DNA of 64,000 nucleotides from Anaerobacillus arseniciselenatis (GCF_001865995.1 NZ_MLQQ01000040.1:186001-250000); one strand, 5' to 3'. Numbered from the stretch's first letter, positions 8,106 through 16,660 are shown. The notes: generated from the sequence alone by a model not told the origin. Translations and numbers: made by a program.

Positions 8106-8894
8106 TTAACTTTTCACGGTTTCTTGTTCCGGTTTTGATCGATCAGCGTTGATGAAGTACGTTTGGACGATTCCAAACACACCCCCAACTACCCAATAAA
8201 GAGATAAAGCCGATGGAAAGTTGATCGCAAAAAATAAAATCATCAAAGGCATGATATTATTTAAAACCGCTAACTGATTATTTGCGCTAGATTGTACTGC
8301 CGAAACTTTCATTTGAATAAACGTAGTTACCGCAGCTAATACCGGTAATATATAAAATGGATCAGGTGCACCTAAGTCAAACCAAAGAAACGAATGCCGT
8401 GCTATTTCCTCCGTTCTCATAATTGCGTAATAAAATGCAAGCAATATCGGCATTTGAATTAAAACAGGAAGGCAACCACTACTTATCGGGTTAACTCCTT
8501 CTGCTTGAAACAAATTAATCATTTCTTCTTGCAACTTTTTTTGTGTTTTTTCATCTTTATCACTATACTTCTCTTTTAATTCATTTATTTTTGGTTGAAG
8601 CTGTTGCATCGCTTTCATATTTTTTGTCTGTTTTATCATTACTGGTAATAACATAACTCTTATCAAGATAGTAACTAATATGATTGAAAACCCGTAACTA
8701 TCTCCAAATATAAGAGCAGTTTTCATTAATAGCCATGAAAACGGATATACGAGAAAATGGTTAAAGAAACCTGGGCTCTCAGCAGTAATTGGTGTCGTAT
8801 TCATACTACAACCTGTTAAGAAAATGACAAAAATAATGAAAATAAAATTGCAAACCCTTTTTTTACGAAAAAACCGGCGGAGAGTATCCTCCAT
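8106..8894 (-). CDS. yidC: YidC/OxaA-family membrane protein insertase, lipoprotein form
   Basis: A 262-residue insertase that helps membrane proteins enter and fold in the cytoplasmic membrane. A signal peptide ends in the lipobox LTGC (Cys29). About five membrane segments follow, and the functional groove arginine is in VTILIRVMLLPV (Arg79), as in SpoIIIJ and YqjG. The loop with LKEKYSDKDEKTQKKLQEEM is the typical charged cytoplasmic hairpin. ATG at 8894 has AGGAGG upstream. Bacilli usually have two paralogues, SpoIIIJ beside rnpA near the origin and YqjG elsewhere. This copy is not beside rnpA or jag, so it is probably the YqjG-like one (inference). Confidence 0.92.
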   Translation of the reverse strand: MEDTLRRFFRKKRVCNFIFIIFVIFLTGCSMNTTPITAESPGFFNHFLVYPFSWLLMKTALIFGDSYGFSIILVTILIRVMLLPVMIKQTKNMKAMQQLQPKINELKEKYSDKDEKTQKKLQEEMINLFQAEGVNPISSGCLPVLIQMPILLAFYYAIMRTEEIARHSFLWFDLGAPDPFYILPVLAAVTTFIQMKVSAVQSSANNQLAVLNNIMPLMILFFAINFPSALSLYWVVGGVFGIVQTYFINADRSKPEQETVKS

Positions 8895-8946
8895 ATTTCA
8901 TTTCCTCCTCAAATGCATCACAAAATTAATATTACATCATTGCAAG

Positions 8947-9234
8947 TTAACGAAAGGTAGCTACATAAAAAAACGAGATGAAAAACACTGCACAAATCCC
9001 TAATATAAACAAGCTACCATTCACCCATTTTGTTGTTGCTTTAGACTTACCACTATAAAGAGCTACAACAATATAGATAACTACGGCGATTAACATTAAA
9101 AGAATTGCATCTGTAATTGGCCCAAAAACGTTTAACTCAATATTCGTTTTTCGATAAATATCAATATTTACTAGTAAAGCCACAATCCAAGCAATAAAAA
9201 GAAATCCAGCAATACTCATTGAGACTTTTCTCAT
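8947..9234 (-). CDS. Small three-helix membrane protein, unknown
   Basis: About 95 residues from the ATG at 9234, which has AGGTAGGTG just upstream; the longer open frame to 9363 has no better site. Three hydrophobic segments: AGFLFIAWIVALLV, DAILLMLIAVVIYIVVAL and GSLFILGICAVFFISFFYV. There is a short cytoplasmic-type charged loop (SGKSKATTK) between the second and third. It is 52 bp upstream of the yidC start on the same strand, so the two may be co-transcribed. I do not recognise the family. Confidence 0.65.
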   Translation of the reverse strand: MRKVSMSIAGFLFIAWIVALLVNIDIYRKTNIELNVFGPITDAILLMLIAVVIYIVVALYSGKSKATTKWVNGSLFILGICAVFFISFFYVATFR

Positions 9235-9378
9235 TTTTGCACCTACCTTCTTGAATGTCATACTTAGTATTTTTTCCAACATCTTCAATTCCATACAAGA
9301 ACATTGAAATTTACATAAAAATTCGATGTTTTCTTTCCATGTTTCTAACTTATACCTTTCCAACTATCAAAGTTTTTC

Positions 9379-9596
9379 CATAAAAAACCCTCATAACTGA
9401 TCGCCTTCATTATCTGATATGGAAAAAGGCGAATGATTTCCTTCTCTTCGCTGTGAAGCTACTGACCTCAATCACATCATGTCACACTTCCTAGCATAGG
9501 CATCGTGCGGCTTTGCGACGAGTAACCGCAGGAGCATATTATCGCGAATCTCAGAGGCTCACTCAAGAAATCATCCGGACATTCTACATACAAAAA
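9379..9596 (+). repeat. Family B repeat, copy 2, with internal insert
   Basis: The usual B ends and core (CTTCTCTTCGCTGTG, AATCTCAGAGGCTC) are interrupted by about 95 bp (9438-9535) containing GCGACGAGTAACCGCAGGAGCA. The gap 9364-9963 holds this element, two terminators, a kinase remnant and family A copy 3. Confidence 0.8.
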
Positions 9597-9632
9597 GCCA
9601 AATGACACATCTATTGGTCATTTGGCTCTTTT
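9592..9632. terminator. Bidirectional terminator
   Basis: Perfect stem GCCAAATGAC/GTCATTTGGC (9597-9606, 9617-9626) with T-runs on both strands. Confidence 0.85.
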
Positions 9633-9721
9633 ATAAAATTTTTTCAAAGGATTTTTTTAAAAAATATCTTTACTTTTTAAACAAGTAAAACTGTTTTCGA
9701 GAACAACCCCTATTTTATTAT

Positions 9722-9811
9722 TTATGAAAATGTGATTTTTACTTTTGTACCTTCGTTTTCTTTAGAAGCAAAGGTTAGTTTAGCATTGTGTTTTCTTGTT
9801 TCATTCCTCGT
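9722..9811 (-). pseudogene. Possible remnant of a histidine-kinase C-terminus
   Basis: A minus-strand frame ending at TAA 9724-9722 reads NAKLTFASKENEGTKVKITF. This resembles the last strand and G2 region of a histidine-kinase ATPase domain (S-x-x-N-x-G-T-x-V-x-I-x-F/L). There is no start codon or upstream kinase sequence, so it would be a decayed tail. The match is short and could be chance. Confidence 0.3.
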
Positions 9812-9828
9812 TTTCCAACTTTCCATAC

Positions 9829-9869
9829 AAAAAAAGCTTATAGAAACAAATTATTGCTTCCATAAGCTC
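9829..9869 (-). terminator. Terminator of the HemAT-like gene
   Basis: Stem AGCTTATGGAAGCAA/TTGTTTCTATAAGCT on the minus strand followed by TTTTTTTG. Confidence 0.85.
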
Positions 9870-9873
9870 ATCT

Positions 9874-9947
9874 GAGTGAATTTCATAATTCCTAAATCAA
9901 GCCATATAGTTACTTAATGGCGATAATATTAATTATGAAATTCATTA
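9874..9947. repeat. Family A repeat, copy 3, short form
   Basis: Both ends are kept (TGAATTTCATAATT and AATTATGAAATTCA) but the middle is shortened, giving about 74 bp. It lies just past the stop of the HemAT-like gene. Confidence 0.85.
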
Positions 9948-9963
9948 ATCTACTTTTGTGTTA

Positions 9964-11721
9964 TTAGCTTTTGTACCGTCGGCCTGTTTTCTTTTCAGTA
10001 ATTCCTATACTTAACTCATCAAGACATTCTTGAATGGCTACTGTTTTCGATTCTAAATCTTCTAATATTGAATTAATCTCAGCTAGACGCCCTTGCTTCA
10101 TTAGTTCTATCGCCTCTTGTGATAACATTACGATATCATTATGCAACTTTTCAGCTGTCGAAAAGACGGATTGTGAGTGAATAAGCGGATCCTTTTTCAT
10201 CGTATTAAACCACGTAACTAAACGACTCTCCTCGTGTAGAGAAATATCTCCGGAGCTTAAATCATGAAATTCTATCATCGTATTATATATCCACCATTTC
10301 CAAGTCTCGTATTCGGTTTTCATTACTCTTAATAAATTTTCTCCGTTAAGACGTGGAATCGATTTTAAAACTTCTTTTCTTAGTTCATTTACATTAAAAC
10401 TTGCATCATAGATGTTACTGCCCGTTTCCACAGTTACCGTTTTTATTTCATCGACATGGTTTAATACTTCGTTAATTCTCGAGGTGATGTCTTGTGTTGC
10501 TGCACTTTGCTCTTCGGCAATAGCGGCAATATTAGAGGTTGCTCCACCGACGTCTTCAATTCTTGTAATTATTTGATCAAGAACATCGATGGCATCTCTT
10601 GTTTTATCGACTCTTTCTGAAAGCTGTCTAGACATACGATCTGAATTGTTATCCACTTCTTTCGCCTCATCCTGAATCGTTTGAATCGTTGAAGTAATCT
10701 TTTGTACAGATGTATTCGTTTGTTCGGATAATTTACGAACTTCATTTGCTACAACGGCAAACCCTTTGCCATGTTCGCCAGCTCGGGCTGCTTCAATAGA
10801 AGCATTTAATGCCAACAAGTTCGTTTGTTCAGATACATCACGAATAAACGAAACAACCGTCGTCACGTTTTGAATTTCTTTTAAAAGACTGTTAATTTTA
10901 CCTTTTGTTTCAGAAAAATCTTCGGTCATCGAAAGAAAACCGTTTAATGATTCTTCGATGACTTTTTGACCATTATTAGCTTGGCGTATTGTTTCTTCGG
11001 CATTCTCTGACACATTAATCGCATTCGTTGCGACTTCTTCAACCGAAATCGCAAGTTCGTCTGCAGCAGCTGCGACAGCTTCTGCTTCATTGACAGTTAG
11101 ATCAACAACAGCTAATAAATCCTTCATTTTATTAATCTTCGTAATAAGCTCAACAACAGAACTTATATTTGATACAACTTTAAAATCATTTCCTTCTTGA
11201 TAAGACTCAAGGACAATTTGTGAATCTAACGTAATAAACTTTAATAAACTTAATAAAATGTCAGCTAATCTTTCTGGTTGCCCACCAAACTCTTTAACGA
11301 TACTTGGCACTAGATACTCATAAACTCGGATATATGATCCAGTATAAAATTCAGGTGTTAACCGGATTTTACTATGAATATCTCCGATTTTCACACGACT
11401 AGCTATGTAATCTTCATCGATTTTAGCTTTTGGAATTGATTTTAAATACTCGACAAAAGTTTTGGATAACCTCTGTTTTGTACTGTGTTGATCAATAATG
11501 TTTTGTAAATTTGCAAACTTTTCGATCATACCGTAATGTCTTTCTGTGATATCGTGACAATATTTATCGATAATTGAATCAATTTTTTTCACATTGTCAA
11601 GATCACTACTCGTAAGTTGTAAATAAGTTAATTTATTTTCCATCCGTTCAGTTGATTTTATATCTGTTTTTTCGATTGAAGATATTTTCTTATCAACATC
11701 AATTTTTTTTGTAAAAAACAA
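9964..11721 (-). CDS. hemAT: HemAT-like globin-coupled aerotaxis receptor with CZB-like tail
   Basis: A 585-residue soluble chemoreceptor. Residues about 30-185 form a globin sensor with proximal haem ligand His116 in KIGDIHSKIRLTPEFY, matching HemAT of B. subtilis. Residues about 200-460 are an MCP signalling domain with the tip LLALNASIEAARAGEHGKGF. Unlike B. subtilis HemAT (about 430 residues) there is a further 120-residue helical tail with WKWWIYNTM, SRLVTWF and AEKLHND, laid out like the zinc-binding CZB domain. Only one of four expected zinc ligands is kept (the last His); the first His and the Cys read Tyr and Ser. It should signal oxygen to CheA. Single gene with its own terminator; ATG at 11721. 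Confidence 0.88.
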   Translation of the reverse strand: MFFTKKIDVDKKISSIEKTDIKSTERMENKLTYLQLTSSDLDNVKKIDSIIDKYCHDITERHYGMIEKFANLQNIIDQHSTKQRLSKTFVEYLKSIPKAKIDEDYIASRVKIGDIHSKIRLTPEFYTGSYIRVYEYLVPSIVKEFGGQPERLADILLSLLKFITLDSQIVLESYQEGNDFKVVSNISSVVELITKINKMKDLLAVVDLTVNEAEAVAAAADELAISVEEVATNAINVSENAEETIRQANNGQKVIEESLNGFLSMTEDFSETKGKINSLLKEIQNVTTVVSFIRDVSEQTNLLALNASIEAARAGEHGKGFAVVANEVRKLSEQTNTSVQKITSTIQTIQDEAKEVDNNSDRMSRQLSERVDKTRDAIDVLDQIITRIEDVGGATSNIAAIAEEQSAATQDITSRINEVLNHVDEIKTVTVETGSNIYDASFNVNELRKEVLKSIPRLNGENLLRVMKTEYETWKWWIYNTMIEFHDLSSGDISLHEESRLVTWFNTMKKDPLIHSQSVFSTAEKLHNDIVMLSQEAIELMKQGRLAEINSILEDLESKTVAIQECLDELSIGITEKKTGRRYKS

Positions 11722-12012
11722 TGACGTTCCTCCCCTTGAACTAATTAAATTTAGTTATCTTTATTCCCCACTTACTTTCATTTTATCTTTCTAAATGAAT
11801 CTTTCAAGTTATATATTACTTTCTCCCTAATAAAAATAAAAAAGTTCTTTATTTTATCATATTTATTTCACACTGTTTTCAATAATAGTTTGAATGATTA
11901 GTTCTAGAAATTGTAATATTTTTTTCACACCATTGTCAGATATCAATTCTTATTTCACTATTAAATTGCTTTAAACTAAAGATAAGCAAAAATTGCATGG
12001 GAGGTTTTTAAT

Positions 12013-12243
12013 ATGCAAATCAAACTACTAGTGACGACATGTATAAATTGTAAAATATTTGAAAAACGCTTACTCGAAGCGATTGAAACAAAAGGCATCT
12101 ATGCAAATATTGAACGAATTGACTACCTTCCAGACGTATTGAAATTTGGAGTAGTTTATACTCCTGCACTTGTTGTAAATGGACAGGTTGTATCAAGCGG
12201 AAAGCTATTATCAACTGAGGATATTTGCCGACTCATACATTAA
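12013..12243 (+). CDS. Small thioredoxin-like protein with CxxC
   Basis: A 76-residue minimal thioredoxin/glutaredoxin fold: beta strand IKLLVTT, redox motif CINC (Cys10, Cys13), the cis-Pro strand VVYTPALVVNGQVV and a C-terminal helix. It matches the small redox-active disulfide proteins related to archaeal MTH895. No arsenic or metal genes flank it. ATG follows GGGAGG with 8-base spacing. The promoter region 11722-12012 is shared with the divergent HemAT-like gene; nothing else is recognised in it. The substrate is unknown. Confidence 0.8.
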   Translation: MQIKLLVTTCINCKIFEKRLLEAIETKGIYANIERIDYLPDVLKFGVVYTPALVVNGQVVSSGKLLSTEDICRLIH

Positions 12244-12270
12244 GTTGATTTTAAAAGATTACCTAGATTA

Positions 12271-12347
12271 ATGAATTTCATAATTCAATATTATCGCCAT
12301 TAAGTAACTATATGGCTCATTTGAGGTGATTATGAAATTCACTCAGA
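12271..12347. repeat. Family A repeat, copy 4, short form, reversed
   Basis: Runs ATGAATTTCATAATT...ATTATGAAATTCACTCAG, about 77 bp; the reverse complement of the copy 3 type. Confidence 0.85.
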
Positions 12348-12473
12348 TAAATTATGTTTTTCATTATTATAAATGGGAATGATACATATAGAACTTCCAA
12401 CACGTTTTTTCATCTGCGGTCAATGTTAATTAAGCCAATTATTCGAAAAAGCCTTTAAAGAGGAGGTAACCTT

Positions 12474-12686
12474 ATGGAAACAACAAATTTTAATTCCCGT
12501 GATATTGAATCTGCCACTTATGATGACATTACTCACCAGTTATATATTCGTTTCACGAATGGCGATTATTACGTTTATTATGATGTAATGCCGGTTGATT
12601 ATGTAGGTTTTCTATCCGCTGATGACCATAGTAAGTACGTAAAAGATCGACTAACAATTAAATATGATAAACGTAAACTTCATTGA
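12474..12686 (+). CDS. KTSC-domain protein
   Basis: A 70-residue KTSC domain: SRDIESATYDDITHQLYIRFTNGDYYVYYDVMPVDYVGFL followed by a basic end. In this copy the K-T-S-C-like loop region reads SADDHSKYV. KTSC domains bind or accompany nucleic-acid enzymes, such as lysyl-tRNA synthetase fusions, and also occur alone, with no settled function. ATG at 12474 follows AGAGGAGG. It is monogenic with a strong terminator. Confidence 0.8.
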   Translation: METTNFNSRDIESATYDDITHQLYIRFTNGDYYVYYDVMPVDYVGFLSADDHSKYVKDRLTIKYDKRKLH

Positions 12687-12705
12687 TATGCTTGAGGTTA
12701 ATCAA

Positions 12706-12753
12706 GAAAAGGTATTTTATTCGTAAACACCAGACGAATAAAATACCTTTTTG
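12706..12753 (+). terminator. Terminator of the KTSC gene
   Basis: Thirteen-base stem GGTATTTTATTCG/CGAATAAAATACC, followed by TTTTT. Confidence 0.9.
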
Positions 12754-12849
12754 ATTGCTCAGCTTCTGTTGTATTAAAATTGGTTTTTTGGAAACAACAA
12801 ACATGACTTTTACATTTTAATATGGTAAAGCTACAACTTCATGCGGGTT

Positions 12850-12986
12850 ATGTATAAAAAAGAAATGCTCGGTTGATTTTATTGAGTGAGCCTCTAAAAT
12901 TCGTCAGAAGTTTACAGCGAAGCGAGAGAAATCGACCGAGATTTTGCATAGTAGATTGTGAAGGACCGTCAAGAGGGTTTTGTATG
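12850..12986 (-). repeat. Family B repeat, copy 3, reversed
   Basis: Reverse orientation. Arms CTCGGTTGATTT (12868-12879) and AAATCGACCGAG (12929-12940) pair except for one base; core CAGCGAAG and end TTTTGTATGG are as in other copies. It occupies much of the gap before ald (12687-13092). Confidence 0.85.
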
Positions 12987-13019
12987 GAAAAGTTTTTTTA
13001 TAACAACAGTGAAAATTGA

Positions 13020-13049
13020 TTGATTACTGTATAGAAAACGATTTATACT
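13020..13049 (+). promoter_or_regulatory. Probable sigma-A promoter of ald
   Basis: TTGATT and TATACT with an 18-bp spacer, about 45 bp before the ald start. Confidence 0.5.
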
Positions 13050-13092
13050 AAGTTAGGAGAGAAAAATTTTAAATGAAAAAGAGGGATTTATA

Positions 13093-14217
13093 ATGATTAT
13101 TGGTGTACCTAAAGAGATAAAAAACAATGAAAATCGTGTTGCTATTACACCTGCTGGAGTTATGTCATTTATTAAGTCAGGTCATGAAGTTTTTATTGAG
13201 ACAAACGCCGGTATTGGAAGCGGTTTCACTGATGAAGCGTTTGTAGAAGCTGGAGCGAAAATTTTAGATAGCGCTGCAGAGGTTTGGGATAAAGCGGAAA
13301 TGGTCATGAAAGTAAAAGAACCACTCTCTTCTGAGTATGATCATTTTAGAGAAGGATTAATTTTATTTACATATTTACACTTAGCAGCTGAGCCTGAGCT
13401 TGCAAAAGCATTAACAAGCAAAGGCGTTATTGCGATCGCTTATGAAACAGTAGAAGTTAATCGCACACTGCCGTTACTTACTCCAATGAGTGAAGTAGCC
13501 GGTCGTATGGCTTCTCAAATCGGGGCACAGTTCTTACAAAAAAACAACGGCGGAAAAGGAATTTTATTAGGTGGTATCCCTGGCGTTAAACGTGGAAAAG
13601 TAACTGTAATTGGTGGCGGTGTCGTCGGCACCAATGCTGCTAAAATTGCAATGGGACTTGGCGCTGACGTAACAATTATTGACTTAAGTCCGGAACGTTT
13701 GCGTCAACTAGACGATATTTTTGGAAACGACATTCAAACATTAATGTCTAACCCATTAAATATTGCTCAAGCTGTAGCAGAATCAGATTTAGTCATTGGT
13801 GCAGTATTAATTCCTGGTGCAAAAGCTCCAAAACTCGTTACTGAAGAAATGATTAAGACGATGTCTCCTGGGTCAGTAGTTGTTGACGTTGCAATTGACC
13901 AAGGTGGTATTTTCGAAACAGTTGATCGCATTACAACACATAGTGATCCAACATATGACAAACACGGTGTTGTTCATTACGCTGTTGCCAATATGCCTGG
14001 TGCAGTTCCACGTACATCGACAATTGGGTTAACAAATGTAACGATTCCTTATGCACTACAGATTGCTAATAAAGGCGTATATAACGCTGTTATAGAAAAT
14101 AAATCATTAGAGCTTGGAGTCAATGTTGCAAACGGCTCTATCACTTATGACGTGATCGCAAAAGACTTAGGGTACGATTACGTACCTGTTTCAGAAGCAT
14201 TACATCATAGAATTTAG
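13093..14217 (+). CDS. ald: Alanine dehydrogenase
   Basis: A 374-residue cytoplasmic enzyme that interconverts L-alanine and pyruvate plus ammonia with NAD, used for alanine catabolism and in Bacillus for sporulation energy. The signature starts [18 protein letters not shown]. Catalytic Lys75 (VMKVKEPL) and His96 (TYLHLAAE) are present, and the NAD-binding GGGVVG is at 174-179. Length matches B. subtilis Ald (378). ATG at 13093 follows GAGGG. It is a single gene between a family B repeat and a terminator, with no adjacent adeR-like regulator in view. Confidence 0.97.
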   Translation: MIIGVPKEIKNNENRVAITPAGVMSFIKSGHEVFIETNAGIGSGFTDEAFVEAGAKILDSAAEVWDKAEMVMKVKEPLSSEYDHFREGLILFTYLHLAAEPELAKALTSKGVIAIAYETVEVNRTLPLLTPMSEVAGRMASQIGAQFLQKNNGGKGILLGGIPGVKRGKVTVIGGGVVGTNAAKIAMGLGADVTIIDLSPERLRQLDDIFGNDIQTLMSNPLNIAQAVAESDLVIGAVLIPGAKAPKLVTEEMIKTMSPGSVVVDVAIDQGGIFETVDRITTHSDPTYDKHGVVHYAVANMPGAVPRTSTIGLTNVTIPYALQIANKGVYNAVIENKSLELGVNVANGSITYDVIAKDLGYDYVPVSEALHHRI

Positions 14218-14256
14218 TTAGAAACGCATTTGTTTAAACAAATATAAGTTGGATTG

Positions 14257-14296
14257 AAAAAGGAACAGGCTCAAAATGGAGTTTGTTCCTTTTTTG
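14257..14296. terminator. Terminator of ald, probably bidirectional
   Basis: AAAAAGGAACA pairs with TTGTTCCTTTTTT. A perfect 16-bp palindrome ATTTGTTTAAACAAAT lies just upstream at 14228-14243. Confidence 0.8.
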
Positions 14297-14351
14297 TTGG
14301 TGTTTTGTGCAAGTACTTTCACCATCTTGAATAAAAATGTCTGTCACTTTT

Positions 14352-14397
14352 CATACAAAACACGCATGACGATTTAACCGTCACCATCTAATATATT
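14352..14397 (+). repeat. Family B repeat, copy 4, left part only
   Basis: CATACAAAACACGCATGACG followed by ACCGTCACCATCTAATAT, ending against the HAD gene stop. The hairpin half is missing. Confidence 0.75.
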
Positions 14398-15219
14398 TTA
14401 AAAGCAATCGCCTAAACTGCTGACAATTAATAAATTATCATGTTTAAATTCTGGTTTAAGGGGATCGATATAAATCGCTTTCATACCCTTTTGCAAGGCT
14501 GGCGCAATTTCATTAATAAAATTGTCCCCGACTGAAACAACTTGCTCTGGCTTTACTTCGTATTGCTCTACTAGCTTCTCAAAAATTTCATCGGTTTTCG
14601 ATGGTTTTTTTGCCGAAGTGACAATGTGTTCAAAAATCCCGTCTAAGTTTAATTCCTTCAATAGCCTACCGACATCATCAATGTCGCTATTTGTTACAAG
14701 AACGATTTTTTTATTTTCTTTTAATTTGGCTAGTCCTTCACTTACCCCAGGAATTGGCTCTAATTTAAACGCTTCTGTCACCATATATTCTTTTGTTTCC
14801 ACATAGCGAGGGTAACAATTTCCAACTCCGTGATGTTTAGCCGCTGCAAATGGCAACCACCAACCGTCACCTATGGCGATCATATTGTCAAAGTCAAATT
14901 TTAATTTCTCATGGTAAAGTTCCTCACGTTTTTCATCAGGCCAAACATCTCCGCCCCAATTTTGAACTTTTACGACGCTTAACGTTATTGGGTCTAATGT
15001 TAATATCGCATCTTGTTTTACATCATAAGCTTTTCCAATTTTGACAGGATGATCTCCTGCTTTCATCTTTTCGTAGTCAGCAAGAAACGCTTGTTTATTT
15101 TCTTCTGGTACATCTATTAAAAGCCGATTTGCATAATAATCAAAATGATCAGTTCCTTCATATAATGTTCCATCTAAATCAAATACAAATAATTCACCAG
15201 TTTTAAACATATGCTCCAT
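14398..15219 (-). CDS. HAD-superfamily hydrolase
   Basis: A 273-residue haloacid-dehalogenase-fold phosphatase. Motif I is FDLDGTLYE (nucleophile Asp14, acid Asp16), motif II VLVTNSD, motif III the Lys in AKKPSK and motif IV VGDNFINE. A cap of about 140 residues sits between motifs I and II and contains WGGDVW and GDGWWLPF, an unusual tryptophan-rich stretch that probably shapes substrate choice. ATG at 15219 has a weak, distant GGAAG; the in-frame ATG four codons later is possible. No operon partner. The substrate cannot be told from the sequence. Confidence 0.85.
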   Translation of the reverse strand: MEHMFKTGELFVFDLDGTLYEGTDHFDYYANRLLIDVPEENKQAFLADYEKMKAGDHPVKIGKAYDVKQDAILTLDPITLSVVKVQNWGGDVWPDEKREELYHEKLKFDFDNMIAIGDGWWLPFAAAKHHGVGNCYPRYVETKEYMVTEAFKLEPIPGVSEGLAKLKENKKIVLVTNSDIDDVGRLLKELNLDGIFEHIVTSAKKPSKTDEIFEKLVEQYEVKPEQVVSVGDNFINEIAPALQKGMKAIYIDPLKPEFKHDNLLIVSSLGDCF

Positions 15220-15327
15220 TATGTACTGCCACTTCCTTTCTCTATGTATAAAAGAGTAGTATATCTTCTTTAAGAAAACAAGTAATTACACTATAGATAG
15301 AATTTTCCCACAACTTGTGATGATTTC

Positions 15328-15495
15328 TATACAAAACGTCCATGACGGTAACCGTCACCAAAGCTACTGACCTCAATTACATCATGAGATACATCTTAGA
15401 ATTTACTTCTTGCAGCTTTGCGACGAGTAACCGCAGGAGTACCTTCCAACGAATCTCAGAGGCTCGTTCACGAAATCAGGTGCCGTCACATACAA
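15328..15495 (+). repeat. Family B repeat, copy 5, with internal insert
   Basis: Same ends as other copies, interrupted at about 15361-15441 by the insert also seen in copy 2 (GCTACTGACCTCAATTACATC, then GCGACGAGTAACCGCAGGAG). Fills most of the gap 15220-15500. Confidence 0.8.
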
Positions 15496-15532
15496 AAAAA
15501 GGATCAACCATTATTGGCTAATCCTTTTTTAT
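15494..15532 (-). terminator. Terminator after the second YrzI-like peptide gene
   Basis: GGATTAGCC/GGTTGATCC on the minus strand, followed by TTTTTTTG. Confidence 0.75.
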
Positions 15533-15533
15533 T

Positions 15534-15683
15534 TTATATTATATGCTTTACAGATATACAGCGCTGTTTATTTTCTTGTAAAATTCGCTCGTTTAATTGT
15601 GCTTTGTGAGCACGTTCAACTTCCGCAACAGAAAATTTCCGCTTTGAAATGGTTATGGTAAAAATAAATAAATGAACTACCAT
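15534..15683 (-). CDS. YrzI-like small peptide, 49 residues
   Basis: Short gene read by eye. It begins MVVHLFIFTITISKRKFS and ends KHII. The hydrophobic N-terminus with F-T-I-T-I-S-K-R is the hallmark of the small Bacillus YrzI family; the C-terminal half is charged and helical. ATG at 15683 has GGGAGG eight bases upstream. It is the last gene of a minus-strand cluster of tiny peptides (15534-15976) ending in a terminator. Function unknown; the N-terminus could lie against the membrane. Confidence 0.75.
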   Translation of the reverse strand: MVVHLFIFTITISKRKFSVAEVERAHKAQLNERILQENKQRCISVKHII

Positions 15684-15713
15684 ACCAAGACCTCCCTTCA
15701 TAATTTCACATCA

Positions 15714-15776
15714 TTAGGTTAAGCCTTTCACCTTTTTGTACCAAGATAATACTGGAAAACAAATCATCATCGTCAT
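15714..15776 (-). CDS. Possible 20-residue peptide between two YrzI-like genes
   Basis: A 20-codon frame starting MTMMICFPVLSWYKK, with AGGGGG nine bases before the ATG. It sits 30 bp before the second YrzI-like gene and 35 bp after the first, in the same direction, so it is probably co-transcribed. Its length and lack of homology by eye keep this tentative. Confidence 0.45.
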   Translation of the reverse strand: MTMMICFPVLSWYKKVKGLT

Positions 15777-15811
15777 TATCAAAACCCCCTATTCATTTAT
15801 TTATTAATAAA

Positions 15812-15976
15812 TTACATTCTACCTAAATAGTTCCATACATGTTGATCCATTTGTTTTGATTTTAACTCATTGAATTGCGCTTCTAACTGATTAATATGAT
15901 TGGCTTTGTTAATCTCAGCTTTTGAATATTGACGTTTAGAAACAGTGATTGTAAAAGCGAATAAATTGAATAGCAT
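15812..15976 (-). CDS. YrzI-like small peptide, 54 residues
   Basis: Begins MLFNLFAFTITVSKRQYS and ends YLGRM. The N-terminal block matches the neighbouring 49-residue peptide (L-F-x-F-T-I-T-[IV]-S-K-R) and the YrzI family. ATG at 15976 has GGGAGGTGA upstream with good spacing, the strongest translation signal in this cluster. The longer minus frame over 15883-16167 is in another phase and lacks such a site. Probably the first gene of the tiny-peptide unit. Confidence 0.78.
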   Translation of the reverse strand: MLFNLFAFTITVSKRQYSKAEINKANHINQLEAQFNELKSKQMDQHVWNYLGRM

Positions 15977-16136
15977 ATGTTCTCACCTCCCTTGCAAAAT
16001 TTAATTATATTAATGAACAGTCTAAATATGACTGACATTTCCTTTTTTCTTTCTACTCTTAGTTTAAGGTAAATAAATCCAATTTCATACAGACGCAGGA
16101 TGGATGGGATTTTTATCGGTCTTAAGACTGAATATA

Positions 16137-16165
16137 ACAAGAAAAGCGCAAGCGCCTTGGTCAGC
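16137..16165 (+). repeat. Family C fragment
   Basis: AAGAAAAGCGCAAGCGCC then TTGGTCAGC, identical to the left end of the longer copy at 30805. Only this end is present. Confidence 0.7.
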
Positions 16166-16189
16166 AATGTATATTCGGTCGATTAACAT

Positions 16190-16218
16190 GAAAAAACCAC
16201 AAGGAAACTTCCCTGTGG
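16190..16218 (-). terminator. Minus-strand terminator hairpin
   Basis: CCACAGGGAA/TTCCTTGTGG followed on the minus strand by TTTTTTCATG. Confidence 0.75.
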
Positions 16219-16284
16219 CGAAAAACACATAAAAATATTGAAAAAGTATTCATACAGCACAAAATAAACTGCACATGCTATATA

Positions 16285-16318
16285 AAAAGCCACAGGTCGT
16301 TACGGACCTGTGGCTTTA
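16285..16318. terminator. Terminator after the 22-residue peptide
   Basis: Stem GCCACAGGTC/GGACCTGTGGC with T-tracts on the minus strand. Confidence 0.85.
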
Positions 16319-16347
16319 TAATTAGATTTAAAACTGTCTAATAAAAT

Positions 16348-16416
16348 CTACGCTTCAGATACCGAACGAAATAAATATTTAGTTTTGTTATTTTGAATTG
16401 AGATTGTAAAAATCAT
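16348..16416 (-). CDS. Possible 22-residue YrzI-like peptide
   Basis: A 22-codon frame starting MIFTISIQNNK with AAAGGAG at proper spacing and its own terminator directly downstream. The F-T-I-S-I start resembles the two YrzI-like peptides 400-700 bp away, so it may be a shortened relative. No other coding signal in 15977-16729. Confidence 0.5.
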   Translation of the reverse strand: MIFTISIQNNKTKYLFRSVSEA

Positions 16417-16532
16417 TTCGTTCAGCTCCTTTCAGTTAATTTTATCTTTCATAGGAAATTATATCCAATAACTAGTTAATTGTAAACACAAATTTGAATT
16501 ATTTTTATCTTTTCATAAATTGTTCACATTTT

Positions 16533-16660
16533 GCAAACAGCGATCATGGCGGTATCCGTCACCATCTGGAAAAGGCGGGTGCTTTCCCTCACTTCACCTT
16601 GATCTTCAAACGAATCTCAGACGTTCGTTCGCAAAAGCACCCGCCTTTTTACATACAAAA
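16533..16660 (+). repeat. Family B repeat, copy 6
   Basis: Arms GGCGGGTGCTTT (16574-16585) and AAAGCACCCGCC (16634-16645) pair perfectly, with T-runs beyond. The stem sequence differs from other copies while pairing is kept. Confidence 0.88.

Noticed and set aside
14522-14806. 94-codon plus-strand frame
   Set aside because: Shadow of the HAD hydrolase gene with low-complexity Ser-rich translation.
15883-16167. 94-codon minus-strand frame
   Set aside because: Overlaps the better supported YrzI-like gene in another phase; starts inside a family C fragment and lacks a ribosome site.
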